A stretch of 43,068 nucleotides of DNA from Edaphobacter aggregans DSM 19364 (GCF_000745965.1 NZ_JQKI01000053.1:1-43068); one strand, 5' to 3'; shown: positions 33,703-41,934, numbered from the stretch's first letter. Numbers and translations are program-made. The notes: generated from the letters alone by a model not told the origin.

Positions 33703-35679
33703 ATGGCAAACCAGACACCGCCCTACCCACCACCTCCCGGCCCTCAGTACCCTCCTCCCCCGCAGGGCGACTGGCGCTACCAGCGCCGCGTCCTCCGCGA
33801 GCAGGCACGCCTCCAGCGCGATTACCTCCGCTATCAGCAGCAGGCTTATCGCGCCCAGCTCCGCAGAACCCGCCGTCCGTCGATCGTCGGCCCTCTTCTG
33901 CTGGTCTCCATCGGCGTCATCTTCCTGCTCATCCAGACCGGCCAGATCTCCGTGAGCTTCTTCTGGGCCTGGTACGGCCGCTGGTGGCCCGTTCTGCTCA
34001 TCGGCGTCGGAGTCATCATGCTCCTCGAGTGGGCCTGGGACCAGTACTTCCACGCGGGCGAGCCTATCCGCCGACGCTCCCTCGGCGGCGGAGTCTTCAC
34101 CCTCCTGCTCCTCTTCGGACTCCTCGGAATCTTCTTCAGCGGCATGCACAGCGGCACCTTCAGCCACACCTTCAACATCAACCCCGACAACATGGACGAG
34201 TTCCTCGGCGACAAGCACGAGAGCGATCAGACCCTCACCCAGCCCTTCACCGCAAGCGCGCTCACCATCGACAATCCCCGCGGCGACATCAGCGTCTCCG
34301 GAACCAGTGACGACAACCAGGTCCACGTCCAGGTACACAAGCAGGTCTACACCCGCTCCGACTCCGAGGCCGACTCCCGCGCCCAGCAGCTCTCTCCCAA
34401 GCTCGATACCGAGGGCGCTAATCTCAAGCTCTCCATACCCTCCGTCGAAGGCAGCCGCGCCGACCTCACCGTCACCGTCCCCCCCGCCGCATCCATCACC
34501 GTCTTCTCCAACCGCGGCGACGTCCGCGTCGCCTCCGTCAAAGCTCCCGTCGCGGTCACCGCCAACCACGGCGACGTCACCTTCACCGCAATCACTGGCC
34601 CGGCCAACGCCCGCATCAACAACGGCGACTCCTCCTTCTCCGCCCACTCCGTCACCGGCCCAGTCTCTGTCGAGGGCCGCGCCCGCGACCTCTCCTTCTC
34701 CGAGATCACCGGTACCGCCTCCATGGACGGCGAGTTCTTCGGCTCCACCCACCTCCAGCACATCACCAGCGACATCCGCTTCCACACCAGCCGCACCGAC
34801 CTCCGCCTCGCACGCCTCGACGGCGAGATCGAGATCAGCCCCAGCGCCGACCTCAGCGCCGACCAGGCCCTCGGCCCCCTCACCCTCGCCACACGCAACC
34901 GCAACATCACCCTCGACCGCGTCGCCGGCAACGTCTCCGTCACCAACCGCAACGGCTCCGTCGAGCTCACCGCCGCTCCCCCGCTCGGCAACATCACCGT
35001 CGAGAACCGCAACGGCTCCGTCAACCTCACCCTACCCGAGCAGGCCGGCTTCACCGTCCAGGCCGAGACTACCAACGGCGACCTCGAAAACGACTTCTCC
35101 CTCTCCGAACATGGCAGCGACGACTCCAACCGCAAGTCCTTCAACGGCGTCGTCGGCAAAGGCGGCCCGCTCGTTCGCGTCACCACCAGCCAGGGAGACA
35201 TCGCCCTCAAGAAGGCCTCTGTCGCCCCGCTCCCGCCCGCGCCTCCCCCGCCGCCCAAGATCTCCATCCGCACCGACGACGGCTCCGTCATCATCGGCAA
35301 AGAGGGCGTCAACATCTCGAGCGGCGACGGCTCCTCTGTCATCGTCGACAAGAACGGTGTCCGCATCAACACCAACCCCGACGGCTCCAGCGTCTACATC
35401 AACAAGGGCACCAAACTCACCACCAACGTCGACGGCTCCCGCGTCTACGTAGGCGCCGACGGGACCCGCTACACACGCAACGCCGACGGCTCCAAGACCT
35501 ACAAGGGCAAAGACGGCACCAGCATCGTCATCAACGCCGACGGCTCCCGCATCTCCAAATCCCCCAGCGGCAAGGCCCTCTCCGACTCCGAGATCGACGC
35601 CCGCATCGCCCAGGCCGAGCGCGACGCCGACAAAGCCGCCGCCGACCGCGACGCCCAACGCTCCGCTCGCAACAAGTAA
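33703..35679 (+). CDS. DUF4097 beta-repeat surface protein with membrane anchor
   Basis: 658 residues, eight bases after the preceding gene. A Pro/Arg/Gln-rich cytoplasmic start (about 1-60) leads to two or three hydrophobic segments (IVGPLLLVSIGVIFLLIQTG, WPVLLIGVGVIMLLEW, GVFTLLLLFGLLGIFF). Then come about 350 residues of DUF4097 beta strands with repeated motifs such as SNRGDVRVASV, ANHGDVTFTAI, NRNGSVELTA and NRNGSVNLTL, as expected of a beta-helix-like stack. From about 515 the chain changes to short Asp-Gly repeats (DGSVIIGKEG, DGSSVYINKG, DGSRVYVGADGTRY, DGSKTYKGKDGTS) and ends in a charged helix. DUF4097 proteins often sit beside LiaF-like or PspC proteins. An envelope scaffold or adhesin role is inference. 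Confidence 0.82.
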   Translation: MANQTPPYPPPPGPQYPPPPQGDWRYQRRVLREQARLQRDYLRYQQQAYRAQLRRTRRPSIVGPLLLVSIGVIFLLIQTGQISVSFFWAWYGRWWPVLLIGVGVIMLLEWAWDQYFHAGEPIRRRSLGGGVFTLLLLFGLLGIFFSGMHSGTFSHTFNINPDNMDEFLGDKHESDQTLTQPFTASALTIDNPRGDISVSGTSDDNQVHVQVHKQVYTRSDSEADSRAQQLSPKLDTEGANLKLSIPSVEGSRADLTVTVPPAASITVFSNRGDVRVASVKAPVAVTANHGDVTFTAITGPANARINNGDSSFSAHSVTGPVSVEGRARDLSFSEITGTASMDGEFFGSTHLQHITSDIRFHTSRTDLRLARLDGEIEISPSADLSADQALGPLTLATRNRNITLDRVAGNVSVTNRNGSVELTAAPPLGNITVENRNGSVNLTLPEQAGFTVQAETTNGDLENDFSLSEHGSDDSNRKSFNGVVGKGGPLVRVTTSQGDIALKKASVAPLPPAPPPPPKISIRTDDGSVIIGKEGVNISSGDGSSVIVDKNGVRINTNPDGSSVYINKGTKLTTNVDGSRVYVGADGTRYTRNADGSKTYKGKDGTSIVINADGSRISKSPSGKALSDSEIDARIAQAERDADKAAADRDAQRSARNK

Positions 35680-35713
35680 TCCCTGAAAATATCCCGGCTG
35701 TGATTTTCAGGGA
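35680..35713 (+). terminator. Stem-loop at the end of the sigma-factor operon
   Basis: TCCCTGAAAAT (35680-35690) and ATTTTCAGGGA (35703-35713) are a perfect 11-bp inverted repeat with a 12-base loop, starting right after the DUF4097 stop codon. No T run follows, so it may be a transcript-stabilising hairpin or a weak bidirectional terminator. Confidence 0.5.
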
Positions 35714-35733
35714 CATCTGATAAGCTCTCGCCC

Positions 35734-35997
35734 ATGAATCTCTGGGAAAAAGGACTCACTGTCGCTGTCGGTGGTGTGCTTCTGTTCTTCCTGAGCTTCG
35801 CGCCCGGCGCTGGCCCCTGCGGTCCGAGCACGCCAATAGGAATGTGCATGATGCTCGCCGGAATGTGCGCGGTTCCGGTGGGTGTACTTATCCTTCTGGT
35901 AGCGATCATAAAGAACTTTGTCGCATGGCCGTTCGCTGGCGCCATGGCCCCGTCCACGTTCCAAGCAAACACTGACTCTATTTCGGGGTCACACTGA
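35734..35997 (+). CDS. Small two-helix membrane protein, unknown function
   Basis: 87 residues from ATG 35734. Two hydrophobic segments, GLTVAVGGVLLFFLSFAPG and MCMMLAGMCAVPVGVLILLVAI, flank a short loop with GPCGPSTPIG. The tail FVAWPFAGAMAPST is less hydrophobic. No family is recognised and no strong ribosome-binding site is visible. Its last 20 bases overlap the 3' end of the convergent beta-helix pseudogene. It lies 20 bases after the operon hairpin, so it is probably transcribed separately or by read-through. Confidence 0.5.
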   Translation: MNLWEKGLTVAVGGVLLFFLSFAPGAGPCGPSTPIGMCMMLAGMCAVPVGVLILLVAIIKNFVAWPFAGAMAPSTFQANTDSISGSH

Positions 35998-37468
35998 GAT
36001 TCACATCGATGGAATGGCTCAGCGCCGTTCCGGGATCGGTGTCACTGGCGACGATCTTTAAGGAATACTTGCCTGGCGCGACAGATCCCGGCAACTTCCC
36101 GCTGCATGCCGTCAGGCCGATCCCAACCCGGCCATCGCCACCATGAGCAGAAAGCGCAGCAGCGGGTAACGCGTGCGCCTGCCGGCTAACCCGAAGAGCG
36201 CGGCGAAGGGAATAATCCAACCTGCCTCTGCTATTCCGCCCACGGCGCCGTAGCCCGTCGATCGTCCCACCTGGTCTCCGTACCCGGGAACGTCACTAGT
36301 CTCAATATCCAGCTTGATGGTCTGGATACCGCCGGACAGTGGCTTCGAGGGCGTTCGTTCAAATAAGCACTGCGCGTGTTCCGGAAGCGGAGAGCAGGAG
36401 AGTGCCACAGAACGAGGGAAGCCTCGCGGGATTTGCAAAGATGTTGTTTTCGATGATCGAATGCCCATAATGCCAGACCAGCGATTGTCCGCCATAGATC
36501 GTGTTGTTGGTCTCGATGAGTGTCGGCCTTGGCGTAATCCCACCTGCAATCTGGAGCTGATCGCCCATATATTCTGTCTGAGCATAATCGGGGGGTCTAT
36601 TCCCGTAGATCAGGTTCTGCACTATAACCAGCTTCTGTGCCACCTCGTACTGGAAAGGAACATAGATGCCGGGCTCACCCTGGGCAATGTTATTGCGAAT
36701 GATATTGTTCTTCAGCACTACATTGTGAGTTCTGTTGATGTAGATTCCCGCACCAATAGCCGAGGCTTGACCTGATATCAGGCCCCGAGTGACGTCATTG
36801 TTCTCGATAGTATTTCCAACGATCTGCGGACTATCGGCGTCCACAACGCTGACACCTCTCCCCACCCCAGAAACGCCTGTAAAGCGAGCTCCACAGGTCG
36901 TCGCTCCAATGCCACTGTAGAAATTGCCTCTGATGTTATTGCTATCAATGGTCGGGCTTGAGTGGCCTTCAACATAGATGCCGTAGTTCGCGTTGTTGAT
37001 GACCGCATTATTCGAGAGGGTCGGGGAAGCAGCGTTTACATAGACACCTCCACCTCGGGAACAATCGTCGGCATTGATGTGCCCACCCTGAATCGTGAAC
37101 CCATTCAATACCGCGCTTGACACCTCGCCGGTCTGGAAGGCCACAACAGGCCCATCGCCTGATCCGTTGATAATGATTGCCGACGCGCCTGAAAAGGACG
37201 TGGCTCCGCTGGTAACGGTGATGGCCTTGCCTTTGAAGTCAATGTTCTCGTTATACGTTCCCGGGGAGACTAGAACGGTGTCTCCGTTCGCGGCGCGTTC
37301 AATCCCAGCCTGAATCGTCGGCACATCGGCTGGTACATGGATCGTGCTCTGCGCCAGGGCGCCAGCGGATAGCAATGCAAGCCACAGCCCAAAGAAAGGC
37401 TTGCCTCTATGCCATGACCGGTTGATTCGTAACCCTGACAACTCTACGAAGGCGTTAGAACCCAACAT
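35978..37468 (-). pseudogene. Secreted right-handed beta-helix protein, internally deleted
   Basis: The intact-looking N-terminal part (about 36410-37468) starts at ATG 37468, an in-frame TTG at 37480 being less likely. It has a signal-like segment (FFGLWLALLSAGALAQS), then IHVPADVPTIQAGI, NGDTVLVSPGTYNENI and many beta-helix turns (VLNGFTIQGG, NNAVINNANYGIYVEG, DSNNIRGNFYSGIGA, LKNNIIRNNIAQG). After NNIFANPARLPSFCGT the frame breaks and stops near 36359. On the same strand another frame (about 36120-36350) gives SGGIQTIKLDIETSDVPGYG and a membrane-like C-terminal segment. A third frame ends with LTACSGKLPGSVAPGKYSLK and a beta strand before TAG 35978. The middle of a larger extracellular protein therefore seems lost. 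Intact relatives bind or cleave polysaccharides. Confidence 0.65.
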
Positions 37469-37610
37469 CTGTCTTTCCAAGCGATGCTCCGTTCAAATAC
37501 GAAGATCGCGTCTGCTGAGCCTCAAAAATGCTACCCATGCATCTGTTTCTAAAAGCTTTTTGGTCGCCCAAGTATAACGGGTAGTCGCCTAAGACCTGGA
37601 AACCTTTCTC

Positions 37611-37640
37611 TTGACATGCAACTAAATGGTTGCCTATTAT
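37611..37640 (+). promoter_or_regulatory. Promoter with embedded ArsR-type operator
   Basis: TTGACA (37611-37616) and TATTAT (37635-37640) are 18 bases apart, a near-consensus sigma70 promoter. Between them GCAAC-TAAATG-GTTGC (37618-37633) is a perfect 5-bp inverted repeat with the form of an ArsR-family operator. A repressor bound there would block RNA polymerase, so autoregulation of the following gene is likely. Confidence 0.75.
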
Positions 37641-37646
37641 TCCCCC

Positions 37647-37979
37647 ATGGACGACGCTGACCTCGTCTTTCGGGCCCTCGCAGATCCCAGCCGCCGCCTG
37701 CTCCTCGACCGGCTCTTCGCCCGCAACGGTCAGACCCTCGGCGAGCTCTGCAACGGCATCGACATGACCCGTCAGGCTGTCACCAAGCATCTCCGCATCC
37801 TCGAGGAGGCCAACCTCATCGCCACCCGCCGCCGCGGACGCGACAAGCTCCACTTCCTCAATCCCGTCCCCATCCACCAGATCGCCGACCGCTGGATCAA
37901 CAAGTATGAGCGCATCCCCCTCCGCGCCCTCGCCGATCTCAAACGTTCCCTCGAAACCCCAACAGGAGAAGACCAATGA
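37647..37979 (+). CDS. ArsR-family transcriptional regulator
   Basis: 110 residues from ATG 37647. The earlier in-frame ATG at 37626 lies inside the promoter and is rejected. The winged helix-turn-helix reads LVFRALADPSRRLLLDRLF, TLGELCNGIDMTRQAVTKHLRILEEANLI and TRRRGRDKLHFLN. No metal-binding CxC motif is present, so it is of the metal-independent type usually paired with an AHSA1/SRPBCC gene. It probably represses its own promoter through the inverted repeat described at 37618-37633. It overlaps the next gene by four bases (ATGA). Confidence 0.92.
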   Translation: MDDADLVFRALADPSRRLLLDRLFARNGQTLGELCNGIDMTRQAVTKHLRILEEANLIATRRRGRDKLHFLNPVPIHQIADRWINKYERIPLRALADLKRSLETPTGEDQ

Positions 37980-38500
37980 ACACCGAAGCAGCCGCAGCCA
38001 CCATGGCCCCCGTCACCAAACCCGCCCCACCGGAGTTCGTCTACGTCACCTACATCCGCTCCACCATGGACAAGGTCTTCGCCGCCCTCACCCAACCCGA
38101 GTTCACCCGCGCCTACTGGTGCCAGATCACCCAGGAGTCCACTTGGCAGCCCGGCTCCCCCTGGATCGTCAAGGCCCCCGACGGCCGAATCGCCGACACC
38201 GGCGAGGTCCTCGAGTACGACCCTCCCCGCCGCTTCGCCGTCTCCTGGCGCCACGAGATCAAGCCCGAGATGAAGACCTCCGGATTCTCCCGCTGCGTCT
38301 TCGAACTCGAGCAAGCCAGCGACGCAATCAAGCTCACCATCACCCACTCCATCGGAACCATGGACCCCGCCGACCCCAACACCGCGAAGTTCTTCCAGTC
38401 CATCGGCGGTGGCTGGCCCGCCGTCCTCGCCTCCCTCAAGAGCTACCTCGAGACCGGCGAACCCCTCGAAGCCACGAAATACTGGCCGAAAGTAATGTAA
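37976..38500 (+). CDS. AHSA1/SRPBCC-domain protein
   Basis: 174 residues. EFVYVTYIRSTMDKVFAALTQPEF, PGSPWIVKAPDGRIADTGEVLEYDPPRRFAVSW-type strands and IGGGWPAVLASLKSYLETGEPL show the helix-grip START-like fold with a hydrophobic cavity. Proteins of this group bind small hydrophobic ligands, and some act as co-chaperone-like factors or polyketide-related enzymes; the ligand here is unknown. The gene is coupled to the ArsR regulator, the common layout in which the regulator responds to the same ligand. A decayed second copy of the pair follows at 38549-39107. Confidence 0.88.
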   Translation: MNTEAAAATMAPVTKPAPPEFVYVTYIRSTMDKVFAALTQPEFTRAYWCQITQESTWQPGSPWIVKAPDGRIADTGEVLEYDPPRRFAVSWRHEIKPEMKTSGFSRCVFELEQASDAIKLTITHSIGTMDPADPNTAKFFQSIGGGWPAVLASLKSYLETGEPLEATKYWPKVM

Positions 38501-38508
38501 CCACGACA

Positions 38509-38541
38509 GGCACAGATAGCTCGCACGCAGCTATCTGTGCC
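38509..38541. repeat. Perfect 13-bp stem-loop at the duplication junction
   Basis: GGCACAGATAGCT (38509-38521) and AGCTATCTGTGCC (38529-38541) are exact inverted copies with the loop CGCACGC, eight bases after the AHSA1 stop. No T run follows. It may end or protect the ArsR-AHSA1 transcript. It also marks the boundary to the truncated second copy. Confidence 0.6.
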
Positions 38542-38548
38542 GCTCTCG

Positions 38549-38661
38549 CCGATCGCTGGATCAACAAGTACGAGCGCATTCCGCTCCGCGCCCTCGCCGA
38601 TCTCAAACGCTCCCTCGAATCAGGACCCAAATCAGGACCCCAAACAGGAGAAGACCAATGA
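38549..38661 (+). pseudogene. 3' fragment of a duplicated ArsR-family regulator
   Basis: The sequence repeats the end of the gene at 37647-37979 almost base for base: ADRWINKYERIPLRALADLK, RSLES, then a short insertion with two GPK/GPQ-like triplets, and GEDQ plus TGA overlapping an ATG. The DNA-binding part is absent. It shows that the whole ArsR-AHSA1 pair was once duplicated in tandem. Confidence 0.85.
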
Positions 38662-39107
38662 CCACTGAAGCCAAACCCGCTTCCGCCCCTGCCCCCATCG
38701 CCACCACCCCCAACGGCGACCAGTTCACCGCCGCCTAGTGGGGAGGCGTCACTCACGACACCACCTGGAAGCCCGGCTCCGCCTGGTCCCTCAAGCTCCC
38801 CGACGGCCGCGTCGCCGACTCCGGCGAGATCGTCGAGTACGACCCGCCCCGCCGCCTCGTCCTCGCCTGGCGCCACCAGCTCTCCCCCGAGCTCAACGCC
38901 GAGGGCATCTCTCGCTGCGCCATCGATCTCGAACCCTTCGGCGACTCCGTCAAACTCACCGTCGTCCATTCCATCGGCAAGCGCGAATCCAGGTTCCTCC
39001 AGGCCGTCTCCACCGGCTGGCCCGCCATCCTCTCCGGCCTCAAGAGCCTCCTCGAGACCGGCGAGCCCATCGCATTCCCGAAGACCCAGCCACAAAAAGC
39101 GGAGTAG
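38658..39107 (+). pseudogene. Second AHSA1/SRPBCC copy with nonsense codon and deletion
   Basis: ATG 38658 overlaps the preceding ArsR fragment as in the first copy. After 26 codons (ending GDQFTAA) an in-frame TAG occurs at 38736-38738. It aligns with the tyrosine of the first copy's FTRAYW, so it is probably a TAC to TAG change. About 25 residues around the first strand and helix are also missing before it. The frame then stays open to 39105-39107, with WKPGSAWSLKLPDGRVADSG, EIVEYDPPRRLVLAWRH and STGWPAILSGLKSLLETGEP conserved. Divergence from copy one is large, so the duplication or acquisition is old. The loss of function is certain for a full-length product. Confidence 0.85.
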
Positions 39108-39263
39108 CCGAAGCAATGTAACCGGAAAACGTGACAGGCTGCCCGATCCATCCTCGGGGAGCCTGTTCCTTCAAGCCCCACCGCTTGAAGCCTGAAGTTT
39201 ATTAACTACTTCGAATCACAAAATCTCATTTAGACTTCCCCTGCTTCCAACGAGGGAAATTTC

Positions 39264-40277
39264 ATGGCCGCAGCATCGCCCGCTCAACCCACTCCGGAGC
39301 GCTTCTTCAACTTCGTTAACGCCCACCAGCAGACCGAGGCCATGAAGGCCGCCCTCGAGCTCGAACTCTTCACCGCCATCGCCGAAGGCAACACCACCGC
39401 CCAGGCAATCGCCCAACGTTGCAACGCCTCCGAGCGCGGAATCCGCATCCTCTGCGACTTCCTCACCATTCACGGCTTCCTCACCAAGCAGGATACGAAC
39501 TACGCTCTCGCTCCCGACTCCGCCCTCTTCCTCAACCGAAACTCCCCCGCCTACGTCGGATCGGCCGCCGACTTTATGCTCACCCCCCGCATCCGCGAGG
39601 CTCACAGCCGCCTCACCGACGCCGTACGCCAGGGAGGAACCGCACTCGGCCAGGGAAACATGGATCCCGAAAACCCCGACTGGGTCAAGTTCGCCAAGGC
39701 CATGATGCCCCTCAGCAGTATTCCCGCGCAGATGGCAGCGGCTGAACTGCGCAAAGGCGGCGAATCGCACAAGGTCCTCGATATCGCCGCCGGCCACGGC
39801 ATCTATGGAATCTCAGTGGCGAAGCAAAACCCCGACGCACACATCTACGCCGCCGACTGGAAGAACGTCCTCGAGGTCGCCGCGAAGAACGCCGAGCAGA
39901 TGGGAGTCGCCGATCGCTACCACCTCATCCCCGGCAGCGCCTTCGAGACCAGCTTCGGAGAAGGCTACGACCTCATCCTGCTCCCCAACTTCCTCCATCA
40001 CTTCGACCCACCCACCTGCACCACGCTCATGCGCAAGGTCAGAGCCGCACTCCAGCCCGGTGGCCGCGCCGCAATCGTCGAGTTCGTCCCGAACCCCGAC
40101 CGCATCTCGCCTCCCACCGCCGCCGCCTTCAGCCTGGTCATGCTCGCCACCACTCCCGCCGGCGACGCCTACACCTACGCCGAACTCGACCAGATCGCAA
40201 AGGATGCCGGCTTCACCCGCACCGAACTCCTCCCGACGCAGGTAGGCATCAGCAGAATCGTCATCGCCTACACGTGA
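39264..40277 (+). CDS. SAM-dependent methyltransferase (O-methyltransferase-like)
   Basis: 337 residues, with GAGGG upstream of the ATG. An N-terminal winged-helix dimerisation domain (about 10-85: ALELELFTAIAEGNTTAQ, GIRILCDFLTIHGFL) precedes the Rossmann methyltransferase domain. That domain has motif I VLDIAAGHGIYGI at 171-183, HIYAADWKNVLEVA, YDLILLPNFLHHFD and LQPGGRAAIVEFVPN. The layout matches plant-caffeate or polyketide-tailoring O-methyltransferases and their bacterial relatives. The acceptor is unknown. It is not part of a recognisable biosynthetic cluster. The gene is followed immediately by serine hydrolase debris. Confidence 0.9.
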   Translation: MAAASPAQPTPERFFNFVNAHQQTEAMKAALELELFTAIAEGNTTAQAIAQRCNASERGIRILCDFLTIHGFLTKQDTNYALAPDSALFLNRNSPAYVGSAADFMLTPRIREAHSRLTDAVRQGGTALGQGNMDPENPDWVKFAKAMMPLSSIPAQMAAAELRKGGESHKVLDIAAGHGIYGISVAKQNPDAHIYAADWKNVLEVAAKNAEQMGVADRYHLIPGSAFETSFGEGYDLILLPNFLHHFDPPTCTTLMRKVRAALQPGGRAAIVEFVPNPDRISPPTAAAFSLVMLATTPAGDAYTYAELDQIAKDAGFTRTELLPTQVGISRIVIAYT

Positions 40278-40490
40278 CGGTCGCACGTTTCGGCCTCCTG
40301 TACCTGAATCATGGTCGTTGGAAAAGGCCAGCAGATCATTCCGGAGGCATGGGTCGAAAGGAGCACACACGCAACAGAAATGGTCCATCTCGGACATATG
40401 AATCTCGCAGGGCACGAGATCTGTGGTGGGTTGAATATGGAGGAGTGCGTCTCGCCGAAGCAACCTCTGCCTGGTATGTACTCTGCTTAA
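40278..40490 (+). pseudogene. C-terminal remnant of a serine hydrolase (beta-lactamase family)
   Basis: Directly after the methyltransferase stop, one frame gives ARFGLLYLNHGRW. After one extra A in an A run near 40325 the next frame gives KGQQIIPEAWVERSTH, HMNLAG and KQPLPGMYSA before TAA 40488-40490. This order is characteristic of the C-terminal half of class C beta-lactamase-like and penicillin-binding-like hydrolases, where the GMYSARG-type segment precedes the last strands. The catalytic SxxK and YxN motifs are absent. It is debris of a larger gene, cut at both sides. Confidence 0.6.
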
Positions 40491-40574
40491 CTCTGCTTGA
40501 TTGATTGCGGTGGGCCCACATCTCAATTATCCTCTTCGCAAGCAAGACCAGAGGCAACCGGAAAGTGGCGTCGT

Positions 40575-40890
40575 TCACCTTCCAGTACATTCGGGCTTAG
40601 CGTTGGCACAGGTGGGCGGTGCGCCCTGGACTGTGGGTTCGAGGTCAGGCCAATAGGGGCTAGTCTTGAGTTGTGAACAGAAGTCCGCAAGGAACTTGTC
40701 CTTGTCCGGCCTTTCGGGAGGCCAGGTTTTGTCGAATAGCTTCCATGCCAGATCGGAGTGCCCTGTGTAAATAAGACTGAGCATATTTCCCCAGAACCAT
40801 GAGCCAATGCCGCCTGGAAACGGATGGTCCGCGGCGAAAGCCTCACGGGCTACCTTGGTCGTCTCTTTCCACTCCTCCGGCGTCGGTGCC
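40575..40890 (-). pseudogene. 3' fragment of an unidentified protein gene
   Basis: From about 40890 the minus strand encodes PTPEEWKETTKVAREAFAAD, PFPGGIGSWFWGNMLSLIYT, GHSDLAWKLFDKTWPPERPD, KDKFLADFCSQLKTSPYWPD and a Cys-containing end before the stop at 40575. The dense Trp, Asp and Lys pattern is that of a real protein. I do not recognise the family. The part upstream of 40890 is the reverse complement of an unrelated plus-strand gene, so the 5' portion has been lost at a junction near 40880-40895. Confidence 0.6.
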
Positions 40891-41379
40891 GGATACACCG
40901 TGACGGTCAACGGAACTGATACTCCGACGCTCGTCGACACTGCGAAGAACGGCGCGGCCAACACCTACATCTACCCCAACATCCCTGTCGGCAATCAGCC
41001 CGTCATGGTCACGGCGGCCTCCACCGGTGTTATCACGTTGCTGGTCGTGGAATTCACGAATGTGGGTCCGTCGCCGATGGATGGCCACGCATTCGGCCAG
41101 TGCACCGACGGTGACGGTTGTCAGTTCCAGGTGCCAATCAATACAGCCTCGTTCTCCGTGTCCGGCAACGACATCGTCTGGACGTGGTGCGGAAGCGATC
41201 ACGGTGGAGCCTTCCCGCAGCTGGGGACGCAGCCAGCTAACGACTACACGCTCATCAGTTCAGGACTACCAGGAGAATCTATGGGTGAGTACCGGGTGCA
41301 GACGACGGCGGGGAGCACATACTCGCAGTGGGGGATCGACGTGGGCTTTGCGATGGCGATTGCCATCAAGGGTAAGTAG
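40880..41379 (+). pseudogene. 5'-truncated gene for a beta-sandwich protein
   Basis: From the junction near 40885 the plus strand encodes about 165 residues: GYTVTVNGTDTPTLVDTAKN, NTYIYPNIPVGNQPVMVTAAS, VVEFTNVGPSPMDGHAFGQC, CTDGDGCQFQV, FSVSGNDIVWTWCGSDHGGA and IDVGFAMAIAIKGK, ending in TAG. The pattern of alternating strands and a Cys pair suggests a secreted or surface jelly-roll protein. No start codon with a ribosome-binding site or signal peptide remains upstream. Expression of a short product from an internal ATG cannot be excluded. Confidence 0.55.
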
Positions 41380-41548
41380 GCAAGCGGGAAGGTCTTCGGA
41401 TCCGGAGCGCATGCTCGGCGTCAATCAGGTGGCAAATGTTGCAGGATATTCATTTGCAGACTATGCAAACGTATGCATATGGAGTAGACTTCGTCGGTTG
41501 GCGAAAGGAGCCAACGTACGCACTCCCGCTTCACACGAGGTGTGCAGC

Positions 41549-41860
41549 ATGCCGAGCAGTATCAACTACCTCCCCACACTAACCCCTGCCGATGTCTTGA
41601 TAGGGACAGCCTTTCTAAGGCGCGGCGAACCCAAAACCATCGACTTCCCCAGGATCGGTGCGACCGATCCCACTAAGGAGATCGCTTCTCATTGGAAGAA
41701 GCAGTGGCCGGGCGGAGACGACATGGCCGTCCGAGACTTCCAACTGACCATGGTCTTCCTCTACGACGACGGAGAGACCGTGGACTCACGAATAATCACT
41801 TTGGGGGAATGTAGCCCGAGCATGCTGCCGCCGATAGATGGCCCGCCAAACATCTTCTAG
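41549..41860 (+). CDS. Conserved-looking hypothetical protein
   Basis: 103 residues from ATG 41549, with GAGGTG six bases upstream, and followed by a strong terminator. The product is soluble and mixed in charge: a start PSSINYLPTLTPADVLIGTA, a central ATDPTKEIASHWKKQWPGGDD and an end with VFLYDDGETVDSRIITLGE. No signal, membrane segment or known motif is visible. The good ribosome-binding site and terminator make it a likely real gene of unknown function in an otherwise decayed stretch. Confidence 0.65.
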   Translation: MPSSINYLPTLTPADVLIGTAFLRRGEPKTIDFPRIGATDPTKEIASHWKKQWPGGDDMAVRDFQLTMVFLYDDGETVDSRIITLGECSPSMLPPIDGPPNIF

Positions 41861-41867
41861 CAACGTT

Positions 41868-41897
41868 AAAAAGGGCTCCCAGGAATGGGAGCCCTTT
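41868..41897. terminator. Strong bidirectional terminator
   Basis: AAAGGGCTCCCA (41870-41881) and TGGGAGCCCTTT (41886-41897) form a perfect 12-bp stem with the loop GGAA. A-rich DNA before and TTTC after give T tracts in both directions. It ends the gene at 41549 and could also end the minus-strand gene at 41935-42130. Confidence 0.85.
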
Positions 41898-41934
41898 CAC
41901 TGTACATAAGGCACATTGCATGTGGGGTGGCCAT

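Noticed and set aside
33691..34785. 364-codon minus-strand frame opposite the DUF4097 gene
   Set aside because: Low-complexity antisense frame caused by strong third-position GC bias.
38736..38738. In-frame TAG considered as programmed readthrough
   Set aside because: The same gene also lacks an internal segment found in the intact copy, so ordinary decay is simpler.
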